This document shows positions 25,402-35,042 of a stretch of DNA of 64,000 bases, piece by piece (within the stretch, counting starts at the first letter, position 1; each line of letters begins with the position of its first letter). Where the stretch lies: NCBI GenBank assembly GCA_965656525.1, contig CBFHKY010000005.1:62001-126000 (forward strand), read 5' to 3'. The notes under the pieces were generated by a model. The model did no database searches and was not told the DNA's origin. It saw only the letters and a list, made by a program, of their open reading frames with translations. Both the position numbers and the translations under genes were made by a program. This stretch comes from Pseudomaricurvus sp965656525 (GTDB lineage: Bacteria; Pseudomonadota; Gammaproteobacteria; Pseudomonadales; Cellvibrionaceae).

Positions 25402-26766
25402 TTACTTCACCCACACTTCAACCCGCTGATTTTTGATTTTCCCTTTGGTCGTATTGGTGGCGGCTACCGGCATAAATGCGCCAAAGCCACTGACAGGCAG
25501 TGAGCTCACACCTGCACGGTACAGCTCGGCCTTTACGGCAGTTGCTCGCAGCTTGGACAAAATAATAGCGCGTGACTCTGTTTGGCTCGTGTCACCAAAA
25601 CCCACCAACAGTAAATGTTTGCCGGCATGCTCAGGCAGTTGCATGTAATCCACAATGCGCCCGATATCGCGCTGGGCTTTATTGTCCAAGCGCGCACTGC
25701 CCTGAGCAAAACGAAAATTTACCGACAGTCGCTGTGCATCGCGGGTTAAGCTTAAATAGTCAGCAGGGCCTTCACGATCAGGTTCAGGCTCAGTTTCCAT
25801 TAGTGCTTGAGAAATAAACCCTGTTTTTTCAACTTGGGACTGCCCAGCATTTGTGTGCACATAGTGAACAAAATCACTCACGATGGGCGAACGAAGACTT
25901 GGTGGCGTATACAGAAATAAACGACGCGACAAGACGTAATCTTCCGTTGCGACTGTCGTTTTTTGAGGCAACAAAGGAGCAGTACCCTCATCATTTACTG
26001 ACAGCGCCCTCGAATGATTAACCGACGCCAACCCCACAAAACCAATACCCCCGCGATCTTGGGAGACCACATCCGAAAGGTCATCATTAGATTCAAAACG
26101 TTTAGCGGTGTCTGTGAGTGAATAGAGCTTTCTCAGCACCAAGCTTTTAAACGTGTCCCATGTCCCAGAACGATCGTCGCGAGCATAGACATGAATCGGT
26201 AAATCCTCACCGCCCAACTGCTTCCAATTATTGATTTCACCAGCAAAGATTTTGGCGATGTCATCGATATTCAGTGACACAATCGGGTTCATCTGGTTCA
26301 CAATGACAGCCAAACCATCAATGGCGATGACGTTTTCAGCCTTCGCGCTCAGCATGTCTCCATAGTGAGCCAAGGCAACCACTTCTTTGTCTTTAATCGC
26401 ACGAGAAGACATCGAAAAATCGACCTCTTTTTCCAATAACGCTTTGAAGCCAGTACTGGAACCATGTGCCGCTACGTCCGCGTAAAATAGCTGACGATTG
26501 AGCACACCCTGCACGCGATATTCATTCTCTTTCTCAAGCGCCACCACCTGAACTTGCTGTAAACCTTTCTGTTGAAAATAATCCAACAGTAAGTTCTTCA
26601 TCAGGCTTGCGCCCACCGTATTAGAGCCTGCAATACGAAACAGCTGCCCGCTATCATCTTCGTTAAACGGTTTTAAGTCCTCAGCATGAGCCACAGAGAC
26701 CGACCCCAGAAGAGCAATCCACAAAGCACAAACAAATTTCATGACAACGCTTAATTTTATAGACAC
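25402..26766 (-). CDS. PstS-like substrate-binding domain fused to OmpA-like peptidoglycan-binding domain
   Basis: A 454 aa exported protein. The signal peptide (MKFVCALWIALLGSVSVAHAED) precedes a phosphate-binding-protein-type domain at about 30-310: RIAGSNTVGASLMKNLL, FSMSSRAIKD, VNQMNPIVSLNIDDIAKIF, YARDDRSGTWDTFKSLVL. The C-terminal ~120 residues (NFRFAQGSARLDNKAQRDI, LLVGFGDTSQTESRA, NQRVEVWV) are an OmpA domain. GTG 26766 is preceded by TGAGG at good spacing; ATG 26742 would also give a signal peptide. The protein would capture an anion, perhaps phosphate, while tethered to the cell wall. No pst transport genes are linked. Confidence 0.8.
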   Translation of the reverse strand: MSIKLSVVMKFVCALWIALLGSVSVAHAEDLKPFNEDDSGQLFRIAGSNTVGASLMKNLLLDYFQQKGLQQVQVVALEKENEYRVQGVLNRQLFYADVAAHGSSTGFKALLEKEVDFSMSSRAIKDKEVVALAHYGDMLSAKAENVIAIDGLAVIVNQMNPIVSLNIDDIAKIFAGEINNWKQLGGEDLPIHVYARDDRSGTWDTFKSLVLRKLYSLTDTAKRFESNDDLSDVVSQDRGGIGFVGLASVNHSRALSVNDEGTAPLLPQKTTVATEDYVLSRRLFLYTPPSLRSPIVSDFVHYVHTNAGQSQVEKTGFISQALMETEPEPDREGPADYLSLTRDAQRLSVNFRFAQGSARLDNKAQRDIGRIVDYMQLPEHAGKHLLLVGFGDTSQTESRAIILSKLRATAVKAELYRAGVSSLPVSGFGAFMPVAATNTTKGKIKNQRVEVWVK

Positions 26767-26891
26767 GCAAATACCTCATAGCGCAAAAAATTATGATGAC
26801 AATAATAAGAAGATTTTATGACAATCAAATGTCAGGTTAAGAAATTTTTTATGACGCCGATTTTTCGATGCCCTCACAAAATCTCACCCAC

Positions 26892-26929
26892 AAAAAAGCC
26901 CCAGCCTGAACGCTCAGGCTGGGGCTTTT
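26892..26929 (-). terminator. Rho-independent terminator after typA
   Basis: A near-perfect GC-rich stem (AAGCCCCAGCCTGA with TCAGGCTGGGGCTT) is flanked by T-runs in both directions; on the minus strand it ends in six T. It lies 53 bp past the typA stop. Confidence 0.93.
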
Positions 26930-26982
26930 AGTCATACAGACAATAAACGCTGTATTAAATCAATAGAAAAGCGAAGAACACT

Positions 26983-28791
26983 TTATTTTTTGGCGCGCTT
27001 GCGCTCGTTTTCTGTCAGCAGCTTTTTACGAATACGGATGCTTTCTGGCGTCACTTCTACCAGCTCATCGTCTTCAATAAACTCTAACGCCTGCTCCAAC
27101 GTATGTTTGATGGGCGGCACTAGTGTGAGGGCTTCATCTGTACCAGATGCACGAACGTTGGTGAGCTGCTTACCCTTAACTGGGTTCACCGCCAAATCGT
27201 TCGCTCGGGAGTGAATACCAATCACCTGACCTTCATAAATATCAACGGCGTGCCCCAAAAACAAACGGCCACGACTTTGTAAGTTAAACAGAGAATAGGC
27301 GGCAGTTTTACCTTTGAGCATACTGACCAACACACCATTTTGGCGGCTGCCTACTTCGCCCATTTTTACGGGGCCGTAGTGATCAAAGATACTGGTCATA
27401 ATGCCAGATCCAGAGGTTAGGGTAAGGAACAAACCACGGAAACCAATCAAACCCCGCGAAGGCATCATGAACTCTAAACGTACACGACCTTTTCCATCGG
27501 GCTCCATGTTGGTCATTTCAGCCTTACGCAAACCCAGCTCTTCCATTACAGAGCCTTGATGCTGTTCTTCCACATCAATCACAACTTGCTCGAACGGCTC
27601 TTGAATTTGACCATCAATTTCTTTTTGCACAACTTCTGGACGCGAAACGCCCATTTCAAAGCCTTCACGACGCATGGTTTCGATCAATACAGACAAGTGC
27701 AGCTCGCCACGACCAGAAACAATAAATTTGTCCGGCGTATCGCCTTGTTTAACACGCAATGCCACGTTGTGAATCAGTTCTTGATCCAAGCGGTCTTTAA
27801 TATTGCGTGATGTAACAAACTTGCCTTCTTTACCTGCAAACGGTGAGTCGTTCACCATAAACGTCATGCTCACGGTGGGTTCATCCACACTCAAAGCGGG
27901 TAGCGCTTCAACGCACTCTGGATCACATAGGGTATCGGAAATGCCTAGACCGTCGATGCCATTGATACAAACGATGTCACCTGCAGAAGCCAGTTGTGTT
28001 TCTACCTGATCAAGCCCTAAGTAACCTTTTACATTCAGGACCTTACCTTTACGCTCTTTACCATCGGCACTTTTTACAATGACTTGCTGGTTAGGTTTGA
28101 GCGTTCCGCGAGTGATGCGACCCACACCAATCACGCCTACGTAGCTGTCATAAGCCAGTGCTGAAATTTGCATCTGGAAAGCACCTTCTGGATCAACATC
28201 GGGCGCAGGCACTCGGTCAACGATCATTTGATACAGCGGTGTCATATCTTCCGCCATTTCTTCAGGATCAGTGCCTGCAATGCCGTTGATGGCAGAGGCG
28301 TAGATAACAGGAAAATCGAGCTGCTCTTCCGTCGCACCTAAGCTATCGAACAAATCAAACACTTGATCCAATACCCAGTCTGGACGCGCACCGGGACGAT
28401 CAATCTTGTTAATAACCACAATTGGGCGCAGGCCTTGCTCAAACGCCTTTGAGGTCACAAAGCGTGTTTGTGGCATCGGCCCATCGACAGCATCAACCAG
28501 CAAACATACGCAATCTACCATCGATAGAACACGCTCCACCTCACCACCGAAGTCGGCGTGTCCTGGAGTATCTACGATATTGATGCGGTAATCATTCCAG
28601 CTGATCGCGGTGTTTTTCGCAAGAATGGTAATACCCCGTTCTTTTTCCTGATCGTTGGAATCCATAATCCGCTCGGAACCTTCATCTTTACGATCCAAGG
28701 TGCCTGACTGGCTAAGAAGTTTGTCGACTAGGGTGGTTTTGCCGTGGTCAACGTGGGCAATAATGGCAATATTTCGGAGCTTTTCGATCAC
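26983..28791 (-). CDS. typA: Translational GTPase TypA/BipA
   Basis: TypA is a ribosome-binding GTPase of the EF-G superfamily linked to ribosome assembly and stress responses. The G motifs are intact: AHVDHGKTTL, RGITI, DTPGHADFGGEV and NKIDRP. The C-terminal domain contains PSRGLIGFRGLFLT. I choose GTG 28791 (IEKLRNIAIIAHVDHGKTT), giving 602 aa, the usual length; an in-frame TTG upstream adds 11 unrelated residues. The neighbouring thiI and glnA follow the Pseudomonas order. Confidence 0.96.
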   Translation of the reverse strand: MIEKLRNIAIIAHVDHGKTTLVDKLLSQSGTLDRKDEGSERIMDSNDQEKERGITILAKNTAISWNDYRINIVDTPGHADFGGEVERVLSMVDCVCLLVDAVDGPMPQTRFVTSKAFEQGLRPIVVINKIDRPGARPDWVLDQVFDLFDSLGATEEQLDFPVIYASAINGIAGTDPEEMAEDMTPLYQMIVDRVPAPDVDPEGAFQMQISALAYDSYVGVIGVGRITRGTLKPNQQVIVKSADGKERKGKVLNVKGYLGLDQVETQLASAGDIVCINGIDGLGISDTLCDPECVEALPALSVDEPTVSMTFMVNDSPFAGKEGKFVTSRNIKDRLDQELIHNVALRVKQGDTPDKFIVSGRGELHLSVLIETMRREGFEMGVSRPEVVQKEIDGQIQEPFEQVVIDVEEQHQGSVMEELGLRKAEMTNMEPDGKGRVRLEFMMPSRGLIGFRGLFLTLTSGSGIMTSIFDHYGPVKMGEVGSRQNGVLVSMLKGKTAAYSLFNLQSRGRLFLGHAVDIYEGQVIGIHSRANDLAVNPVKGKQLTNVRASGTDEALTLVPPIKHTLEQALEFIEDDELVEVTPESIRIRKKLLTENERKRAKK

Positions 28792-28923
28792 TAGGGAATT
28801 CTCAACATCAGGCCAGACAACCAAGGACAGGCGTCAGGCAGAAAAAAGGTGCGGCATTATACCTGTGAAAGGGTGGCGATTAAACGATCATCGAATAAAA
28901 TTTCATCAATCTTCGCAAAATAT

Positions 28924-31455
28924 TCACACAACCAAGGCAGAAGCAGGCTTATCGAAGCCCGGAGAGCGAACAAATGATGGGACATCCTGTGCGCGTAGTG
29001 CTCTTGCAAAGAAGTAGCCCTGACCTTCATCACAGCCATATTCTTTGAGCAAAGCCAATTGCTCTTGGGTCTCAACACCTTCGGCAATCGTTTCTAGGCT
29101 CAGCTTGTCACATAACTCAAGCACCGAACGCACAATCGCTTGCGAATCTTCACTGTCACCCAATCGCATCACAAAGCTGCGATCAATTTTCACTGCATCA
29201 ATCGGCAAATTCCGCAGAAATGTTAACGACGAATAACCGGTACCAAAGTCATCCAAACTGACTTTGACACCCATAGAACGCAACGCGTACAAGTGCTGAC
29301 GCACCAACACCTCATCAACCATAACGCTGGTTTCAGTAAGCTCTACCTCTAAACGGCTCAGCGGCACGGCAAACTGTCGAGCTATACTAAAGAGCTGCTG
29401 CGCAAAACCTTCTTCAGCAAGCTGCCTTGCTGATATATTCAAAGCAATTCTCAGATGTGGTGGCAGAGATGCTTCCCAGGCGCGGATCTGACGCATCACT
29501 TCAATCAACACCCAATTGCCCAATTTATGAATCAGCTGCGATTCTTCCGACAGAGGTACAAACATGGTTGGCGACACCACACCGCGCTCAGGGCTGGACC
29601 ACCGAATAAGCGCTTCTAGCCCAGATACCGTCATCGTTTTCAGATTGATTTTGGGTTGATAACGCAATTCAAATTCGTCTTGCTGCAAACCTCGGATAAT
29701 ACCTTGCTCCAGCTCCAGACGTTCGTGTACTTGCGTATTAATGGCGGGGGTATAAAGATAAAACTTATTCTTACCCAGCGCCTTAGCTTCGTACATCGCC
29801 ATGTCTGAGCTGCGTAATAAGGCTCCTGCATCATCGCCATCGCCGGGGTACATAGCAATACCAATACTGGCCCCAACCGACACATGGCTGCTATCAATGA
29901 TCATCGGTTCATTGATGACATCAATCAGTCGCTCGGCAACCATTGCCGCTTCTGTGGGGCTACTGACATCATAGAGCACAGCATTAAACTCATCCCCACC
30001 TCGACGGCTGACCAGGTTCTCTTGAACCGCTTTTACAAAGCCTGTTTCAACGTCGTCGCTGACCCTTAACGCTTGCTTGATGCGCTCCCCGACTTGCACC
30101 AACAGCTGATCCCCCACATCGTGCCCGAGCCGGTCGTTGACTTTTTTAAAGTCGTCGAGATCGATAAACAACACTGCTAACTGCAAGCTTCGACGCTTTG
30201 CTTGCGCCACCATAGCGCTTAAACTGGCTTTTAAAGTCGTGCGATTGGGCAGCTGAGTGAGACCATCAAAGTAAGCCAATTGCTGGATTTGAAGACTCGA
30301 GTTCTCCAGTTTTTTGCCCATTTCCTGAAATGACTGACCTAAATCACCCAGCTCATCCGAGCTATGAACATCCAGACTCGGCGCATAGTTGCCTTGAGCC
30401 ACCTGCTTTGTGGCACTTATTAGTTTTTCTATGGGTAAAATCACCAGACGCTTGATGTTCCAATAAAATACAGCGCCAGCAAAAATAAAAATAGCCGCCA
30501 TCAACGGCACTAGATATAGAATCAGATTACCAGCTACCCTAGCGATATTACTCTGATCCACCATGACACCCAGCCACAATCCGGGTAAAACGGACTTCAA
30601 CTCCAAAACGTAGTCAACATGATTGATGTTTAAATTGGTCCGCCGCTCAGGGCCATCTACCTCCTGCAGGCCCTGTAACGACAACAGTGGCAAACTGTTA
30701 AATTGAACTTCACGGGATTTAACCAGCAGATCGCCTTGGTCATTACTGAGAAACAACTTGGTACTTGGCGTATCATTAGCCAGCAGCAGGCTTTCCAAAT
30801 TACTGATCTCCGCCTCCAGCAACAAGCGCCCTATTGCAGCCTCGCTTTTAGGGTCGCGAATCACAGCCTGCACTTGCAGCTCATACTCACCAGAACCCTG
30901 CCGCACAAATCGACGCAAAATCCCCTGATCAGCAACCGCACCTAAGGTACCCGGTGCTATTAATAGCGCTCGTGTTCCGCGCTCAACAAAATTGGGGACA
31001 TGCAACACATAGCGCCCGACAGCCTCAGAACCAACAGCCGGATCACTGCCAGATTTAAATAACGTTATGCGCTTTAACTCATCATGCTTATCAACAAGCT
31101 GATTCAGCTGCGCTTGCAGCCCCTGCAAGACCCGTGGCTGGGATGGCAACTGCTCAAGCTGCTGCATGGCTTCTAACAACTTAGGGGACTGCGCTAACTG
31201 CGCCATATCTTCGGATAAAGACAAGGCTTCAGCGCGAGCACTGCGAAGCAAAGAGGGGAGTATCGTTTGTTGATATTGAAGCGCTTTATCTTGACTAAGG
31301 TTGACGAAAAACCAATACATACTGCCGCCCAAAAATGCCATAGACAACAGCATCAAGCACAACAGGCACAGCAGTAACTTAACCCTCAACCCCATAGATC
31401 TAACGCTCTCAAAGCGCAACGAACACCATCGCATCCATTCGCTATTAGTGATCAC
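28924..31455 (-). CDS. Membrane GGDEF-EAL cyclic-di-GMP enzyme with HAMP domain
   Basis: An 843-residue signalling protein. TM1 lies at about 24-48, a periplasmic sensor region runs to about 310, TM2 covers 315-335, HAMP follows to about 390, then GGDEF (motif RRGGDEF near residue 485) and EAL (GLEALIRW near 613, DDFGTGYSSL and KIDRSFV further on). Both active-site motifs look intact, so synthesis and breakdown of c-di-GMP are both possible. No RxxD inhibitory site stands at its usual place five residues before GGDEF; instead there is an extra stretch of about a dozen residues. GTG 31455 is the first start; the Met at residue 8 or 21 could serve. It sits between typA and thiI. Confidence 0.88.
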   Translation of the reverse strand: MITNSEWMRWCSLRFESVRSMGLRVKLLLCLLCLMLLSMAFLGGSMYWFFVNLSQDKALQYQQTILPSLLRSARAEALSLSEDMAQLAQSPKLLEAMQQLEQLPSQPRVLQGLQAQLNQLVDKHDELKRITLFKSGSDPAVGSEAVGRYVLHVPNFVERGTRALLIAPGTLGAVADQGILRRFVRQGSGEYELQVQAVIRDPKSEAAIGRLLLEAEISNLESLLLANDTPSTKLFLSNDQGDLLVKSREVQFNSLPLLSLQGLQEVDGPERRTNLNINHVDYVLELKSVLPGLWLGVMVDQSNIARVAGNLILYLVPLMAAIFIFAGAVFYWNIKRLVILPIEKLISATKQVAQGNYAPSLDVHSSDELGDLGQSFQEMGKKLENSSLQIQQLAYFDGLTQLPNRTTLKASLSAMVAQAKRRSLQLAVLFIDLDDFKKVNDRLGHDVGDQLLVQVGERIKQALRVSDDVETGFVKAVQENLVSRRGGDEFNAVLYDVSSPTEAAMVAERLIDVINEPMIIDSSHVSVGASIGIAMYPGDGDDAGALLRSSDMAMYEAKALGKNKFYLYTPAINTQVHERLELEQGIIRGLQQDEFELRYQPKINLKTMTVSGLEALIRWSSPERGVVSPTMFVPLSEESQLIHKLGNWVLIEVMRQIRAWEASLPPHLRIALNISARQLAEEGFAQQLFSIARQFAVPLSRLEVELTETSVMVDEVLVRQHLYALRSMGVKVSLDDFGTGYSSLTFLRNLPIDAVKIDRSFVMRLGDSEDSQAIVRSVLELCDKLSLETIAEGVETQEQLALLKEYGCDEGQGYFFARALRAQDVPSFVRSPGFDKPASALVV

Positions 31456-31485
31456 ACATCGATGATACGACAGCCATATTCAATA

Positions 31486-32937
31486 CTACGGGCGATACAC
31501 AGCTACATTTTCGTAACCAGATGCCTTTAAATTAGCTGCATGCAGTTGACTCATAATGCCTTTTTCACAATAAAGCAGATATTCTTTGTCGGCATCGAGC
31601 TCAGCAAAGCAACTGGATAGACGGTAAAAAGGAATAGTGAGCACCTTCGCACCGGTTACGGCGAGTGGCCGCAGCTCTTCTTCATCAGGATGACGAACGT
31701 CAATAACGATTTGCTGTGACGTCACTTGAGCATACTGAGGAATACCGTCCCTGTCATCCATCTCCTCGATCACGCGATCGATTGCCACCATGGTACGCGT
31801 TGCAATGGCGTTTTCTAACACAGTAAAGTCAAAATTCTGTTCCTCTTCTGCCACTCTGCTTTCTGTCGCTCGAGTGGTGGGGCGACGAGAAATCACACCA
31901 CAATACTCCGGCATGGCCGCGGCAAAATCCTCTGTACCGATTTTACGAGCCGTATCGATAATGTCGCCTTTATCCATCGTAATAAGCGGACGCAAGACCA
32001 ATGTATTGGTAACACTGTCGATCACGGTGAGATTGGTCAACGTTTGACTGGATACTTGAGCCACCGCCTCGCCGGTTACCAAAGCGGGGATATCCATTTC
32101 TGCAGCCACCTGACTGGCTGCGCGCAACATCATTCTTTTTAGCACCACTCCCATCTGAGAGGGGTGGACTTTTTCTAATATTTCACTGACTACGTCTTCA
32201 AAAGGCACACTAACGAACATAACTCGGTGAGAGGCCGCAAACTTTTTCCAAAGATAATAAGAAACCTCTTTGACCCCGAGTTCATGAGCTCGCCCACCCA
32301 GATTAAAAAAGCAAAAATGTGTGCGCAGCCCCCGCTTCATCGTCATATAGCTAGAAACCGTGGAATCAAAGCCGCCAGAAATCAACGACAGCACAGGCTC
32401 TTGAGTCCCCATCGGGAACCCACCCACCCCATTAGCTTGCGATTCAATAACGTGCAGCACATCGCCTTTGATTTCTAAACGAACTGTAATATCAGGGTTC
32501 TTTAGGCTTACGCCGGTGGCCTTGGAATGCTGGTTTAATCCACCGCCTACATAGCGCTCGACATCCATTGAGGTGAAATCGTGATCGCCATTGCGCTTTA
32601 CACGAACACAAAACGTTTTATCCGTCAGGGCATCGCCCCAAACTCGATGAGTATTTTGAAAAATATCTTCCAGGTCCCCCAGCGGAAACGACTGCACACG
32701 AGCAAAATACGCAATACCTGAGGTGTTCGCCAAAATTGTACTGATTTGATTTACCCCTTGCGCGCTGTTGCCCTCTGCCGAAATATCAATTTTGTCCCAA
32801 TCTAGGCTCACTTGGACGGGAAAATCCAATGTGCGGAATAACTCGCGGAGATTATTCTTCAATTGACGAGCAAAACGCTTACGCACAGGGGCACTTTTAA
32901 TAATAATCTCAGGGAACAGCTTGACGATAAATTGCAT
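31486..32937 (-). CDS. thiI: tRNA 4-thiouridine synthetase (sulfurtransferase)
   Basis: ThiI puts sulfur on U8 of tRNA and takes part in thiazole synthesis. From ATG 32937 the protein is 483 aa, like E. coli (482). It has a THUMP region, the PP-loop SGGFDSTVSSY for ATP, Cys346 in MPEYCGVIS, and a C-terminal rhodanese domain with the persulfide Cys457 in LYCEKG. The open frame extends 18 codons upstream without similarity. The gene diverges from glnA. Confidence 0.96.
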   Translation of the reverse strand: MQFIVKLFPEIIIKSAPVRKRFARQLKNNLRELFRTLDFPVQVSLDWDKIDISAEGNSAQGVNQISTILANTSGIAYFARVQSFPLGDLEDIFQNTHRVWGDALTDKTFCVRVKRNGDHDFTSMDVERYVGGGLNQHSKATGVSLKNPDITVRLEIKGDVLHVIESQANGVGGFPMGTQEPVLSLISGGFDSTVSSYMTMKRGLRTHFCFFNLGGRAHELGVKEVSYYLWKKFAASHRVMFVSVPFEDVVSEILEKVHPSQMGVVLKRMMLRAASQVAAEMDIPALVTGEAVAQVSSQTLTNLTVIDSVTNTLVLRPLITMDKGDIIDTARKIGTEDFAAAMPEYCGVISRRPTTRATESRVAEEEQNFDFTVLENAIATRTMVAIDRVIEEMDDRDGIPQYAQVTSQQIVIDVRHPDEEELRPLAVTGAKVLTIPFYRLSSCFAELDADKEYLLYCEKGIMSQLHAANLKASGYENVAVYRP

Positions 32938-33077
32938 AGTAAAACAACGAAACTCGGTAGGGCCTAACTCGGCAGAAAATAAAGCGACCAATTATAAATG
33001 AACCTGTAACCGACCAACAGCCTGTCATGGCTGCCAATACAAGGTAGTTGTCGGCAACCACAGAAGCCCACCCTAAA

Positions 33078-33124
33078 AGCACCAATAATGACCACACCAA
33101 ACCACAAAGCACCAATATAGGTCA
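33078..33124 (+). promoter_or_regulatory. Two NtrC-like enhancer sites upstream of glnA
   Basis: Two 17-bp imperfect dyads, 33078-33094 and 33108-33124, both start with AGCACCA. They compare with the NtrC consensus TGCACC-N5-GGTGCA at 5 of 6 left-arm and 3 of 6 right-arm positions. Their centres are 30 bp apart, about three helical turns, and lie near -138 and -108 from the start predicted by the sigma-54 promoter. That matches the E. coli glnAp2 layout. A further AGCACCA at 33181 lacks a right arm. Confidence 0.7.
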
Positions 33125-33197
33125 TTAAAAAATCTTCCACACCTTGCAACTCCCATCAAAAGCCTTGCTCCAGCCAAAAAAGCACCATCAGGGACAG

Positions 33198-33212
33198 TGG
33201 CACATTATTTGC
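33198..33212 (+). promoter_or_regulatory. Sigma-54 (-24/-12) promoter of glnA
   Basis: TGGCACATTATTTGC fits the consensus TGGCACG-N4-TTGC with GG and GC exactly ten bases apart. The predicted start is near 33224, leaving a leader of ~170 bases with a GGTAAT/ATTACC dyad (33325-33344) and a strong TGGAGG site before the ATG. The rest of the 459-bp thiI-glnA gap shows no supportable gene. Confidence 0.85.
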
Positions 33213-33396
33213 CCCTTTATTGCACACTCTCTCTTGCGTCCTGATGATAAAACGTGAAGAATGCGGGTCGGACCTCTCGCAAAATTCGCCAAAACGATGG
33301 ACGCGGGAAAGGCAGTTAAAGGAAGGTAATGCATAAGAATTACCCTCAGAAGACACAATTTTTGTCCTAGGCTAGACCATTTTTGGAGGCATCCAC

Positions 33397-34803
33397 ATGT
33401 CAGAGAACACTCTGAATCTGATTAAAGAAAGCGAAGCGCGTTGGGTAGACCTGCGTTTCACCGATACCAAAGGTAAAGAGCAACACGTTACCATTCCTTC
33501 CCGCTACGTTGATGAAGACTTCTTCGAAACTGGACAAATGTTCGACGGTTCATCCATTTCCGGTTGGAAAGGCATTAACGAGTCCGACATGATTTTGATG
33601 CCTGACGACAGCGCATCGGTCCTAGACCCGTTCACTGACGAGCCCACCATCATCGTTCGTTGTGACATCGTAGAACCTTCCACCATGCAGGGTTATGAGC
33701 GCGATCCTCGCTCTGTTGCCAAGCGCGCTGAAGAATACCTGAAGTCTACTGGCTTAGGTGACACAGCATTCTTTGGCCCTGAACCTGAGTTCTTTATCTT
33801 CGATAGCATTCAATGGGGCGCCGATATGTCTGGCTGCTTCGTGAAAATCAACTCCGAAGAAGCGGCTTGGGCCACAAGCACCGAATACGCCGACGGCAAC
33901 ATGGGTCACCGTCCTCGCGTAAAAGGCGGCTACTTCCCAGTACCACCTGTCGACAGCCTACATGACATTCGTTCCGCCATGTGTAACGCCATGGAGCAAA
34001 TGGGGCTAGACGTAGAAGTACACCACCACGAAGTGGCTAACGCTGGCCAGTGTGAAATCGGTGTATCTTTCAACACCTTGGTGAAGAAAGCCGACGAAGT
34101 ACAAATCCTTAAGTACTGCGTACACAACGTTGCTCACGCCTATGGCAAAACAGCGACCTTTATGCCTAAACCAATGGTTGGGGATAACGGTTCTGGTATG
34201 CACGTTCACCAGTCTTTCTGGAAAGACGGCACCAACCAATTCGCAGGTGATGGTTACGCAGGTCTTTCTGAAACAGCATTGTATTACATCGGCGGTGTTA
34301 TTAAGCACGCGAAAGCATTGAACGCCTTTACCAACCCAGGCACCAACTCTTACAAGCGTTTGATCCCTGGTTTTGAAGCTCCTGTGATGCTGGCATATTC
34401 TGCTCGTAACCGTTCTGCTTCTTTGCGTATTCCTTACGTTTCTTCGCCTAAGGCTGTACGTGTTGAAGCTCGCTTCCCAGACCCTATTGCCAACCCATAC
34501 TTGTGCTTCGCCGCACTGTTGATGGCAGGCTTGGACGGTGTTAAGAACAAGATTCATCCTGGCGACGCTGCAGACAAAGATCTATATGACCTTCCTGCAG
34601 AAGAAGCTGCTGAGATCCCACAAGTATGTGGCTCTCTGCGCGAAGCTCTGAGCAGCTTGGATGCAGACCGCGAGTTCCTGACTTCTGGCGGCGTCTTCAC
34701 CGATGACATGATCGATGCTTACATCGAGCTGAAGATGGAAGAAGTCTACAAGGTTGAGCACACCACTCACCCAGTAGAGTTCGATATGTACTACTCTGTG
34801 TAA
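33397..34803 (+). CDS. glnA: Glutamine synthetase type I
   Basis: GlnA makes glutamine from glutamate, ammonia and ATP as a dodecamer. The 468 aa protein contains the beta-Grasp DGSSISGW region, GPEPEFFIFD, the ATP site KPMVGDNGSGMHVHQSFW, NRSASLRIPY, and EARFPDPIANPY. Tyr397 in KDLYDLP is the adenylylation site at the same number as in E. coli, so GlnE control is expected. Transcription is probably NtrC/sigma-54 dependent. A terminator follows at once, so ntrBC is a separate unit. Confidence 0.98.
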   Translation: MSENTLNLIKESEARWVDLRFTDTKGKEQHVTIPSRYVDEDFFETGQMFDGSSISGWKGINESDMILMPDDSASVLDPFTDEPTIIVRCDIVEPSTMQGYERDPRSVAKRAEEYLKSTGLGDTAFFGPEPEFFIFDSIQWGADMSGCFVKINSEEAAWATSTEYADGNMGHRPRVKGGYFPVPPVDSLHDIRSAMCNAMEQMGLDVEVHHHEVANAGQCEIGVSFNTLVKKADEVQILKYCVHNVAHAYGKTATFMPKPMVGDNGSGMHVHQSFWKDGTNQFAGDGYAGLSETALYYIGGVIKHAKALNAFTNPGTNSYKRLIPGFEAPVMLAYSARNRSASLRIPYVSSPKAVRVEARFPDPIANPYLCFAALLMAGLDGVKNKIHPGDAADKDLYDLPAEEAAEIPQVCGSLREALSSLDADREFLTSGGVFTDDMIDAYIELKMEEVYKVEHTTHPVEFDMYYSV

Positions 34804-34825
34804 ATAAACACAGACAGTACCATCG

Positions 34826-34855
34826 AAAAAGGGTCGCGCAAGCGGCCCTTTTTTT
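34826..34855 (+). terminator. Rho-independent terminator after glnA
   Basis: AAAAAGGGTCGC and GCGGCCCTTTTT form a stem with one G-T pair over a GCAA-type loop and end in a run of T, 22 bp after the glnA stop. Confidence 0.92.
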
Positions 34856-35042
34856 GTGTATAGATTCCGACAAAAATGTCTTTCCAATGCAAATACAATG
34901 ATCACGGCTTACCGAACATGCCGCTGAAAATCTTCGTATTGCTATTGTGCAGCTTACGCACCGTTTATGTGATGAAGATCTCTGGCCTGTGAGTACAGAA
35001 GCCGCTACTCTAGACTTAAATCCATATTATTTCGGTTCCATC

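Noticed and set aside
28792..28824. TTG start for typA eleven codons upstream
   Set aside because: TypA proteins begin at the IEKLRNIAIIAHVDHGKTT segment; the added residues are unlike the family.
32909..33149. Two overlapping minus-strand frames (68 and 61 codons) with membrane-like sequence upstream of thiI
   Set aside because: They overlap the start of thiI and the NtrC sites of glnA, have no ribosome site, and the hydrophobic look comes from GT-rich low-complexity DNA (repeated TTGGTGCTTT). A frameshifted small gene is conceivable but not supported.
34006..34557. 183-codon frame antisense to glnA
   Set aside because: Shadow of glnA; the composition reflects codon use on the other strand.
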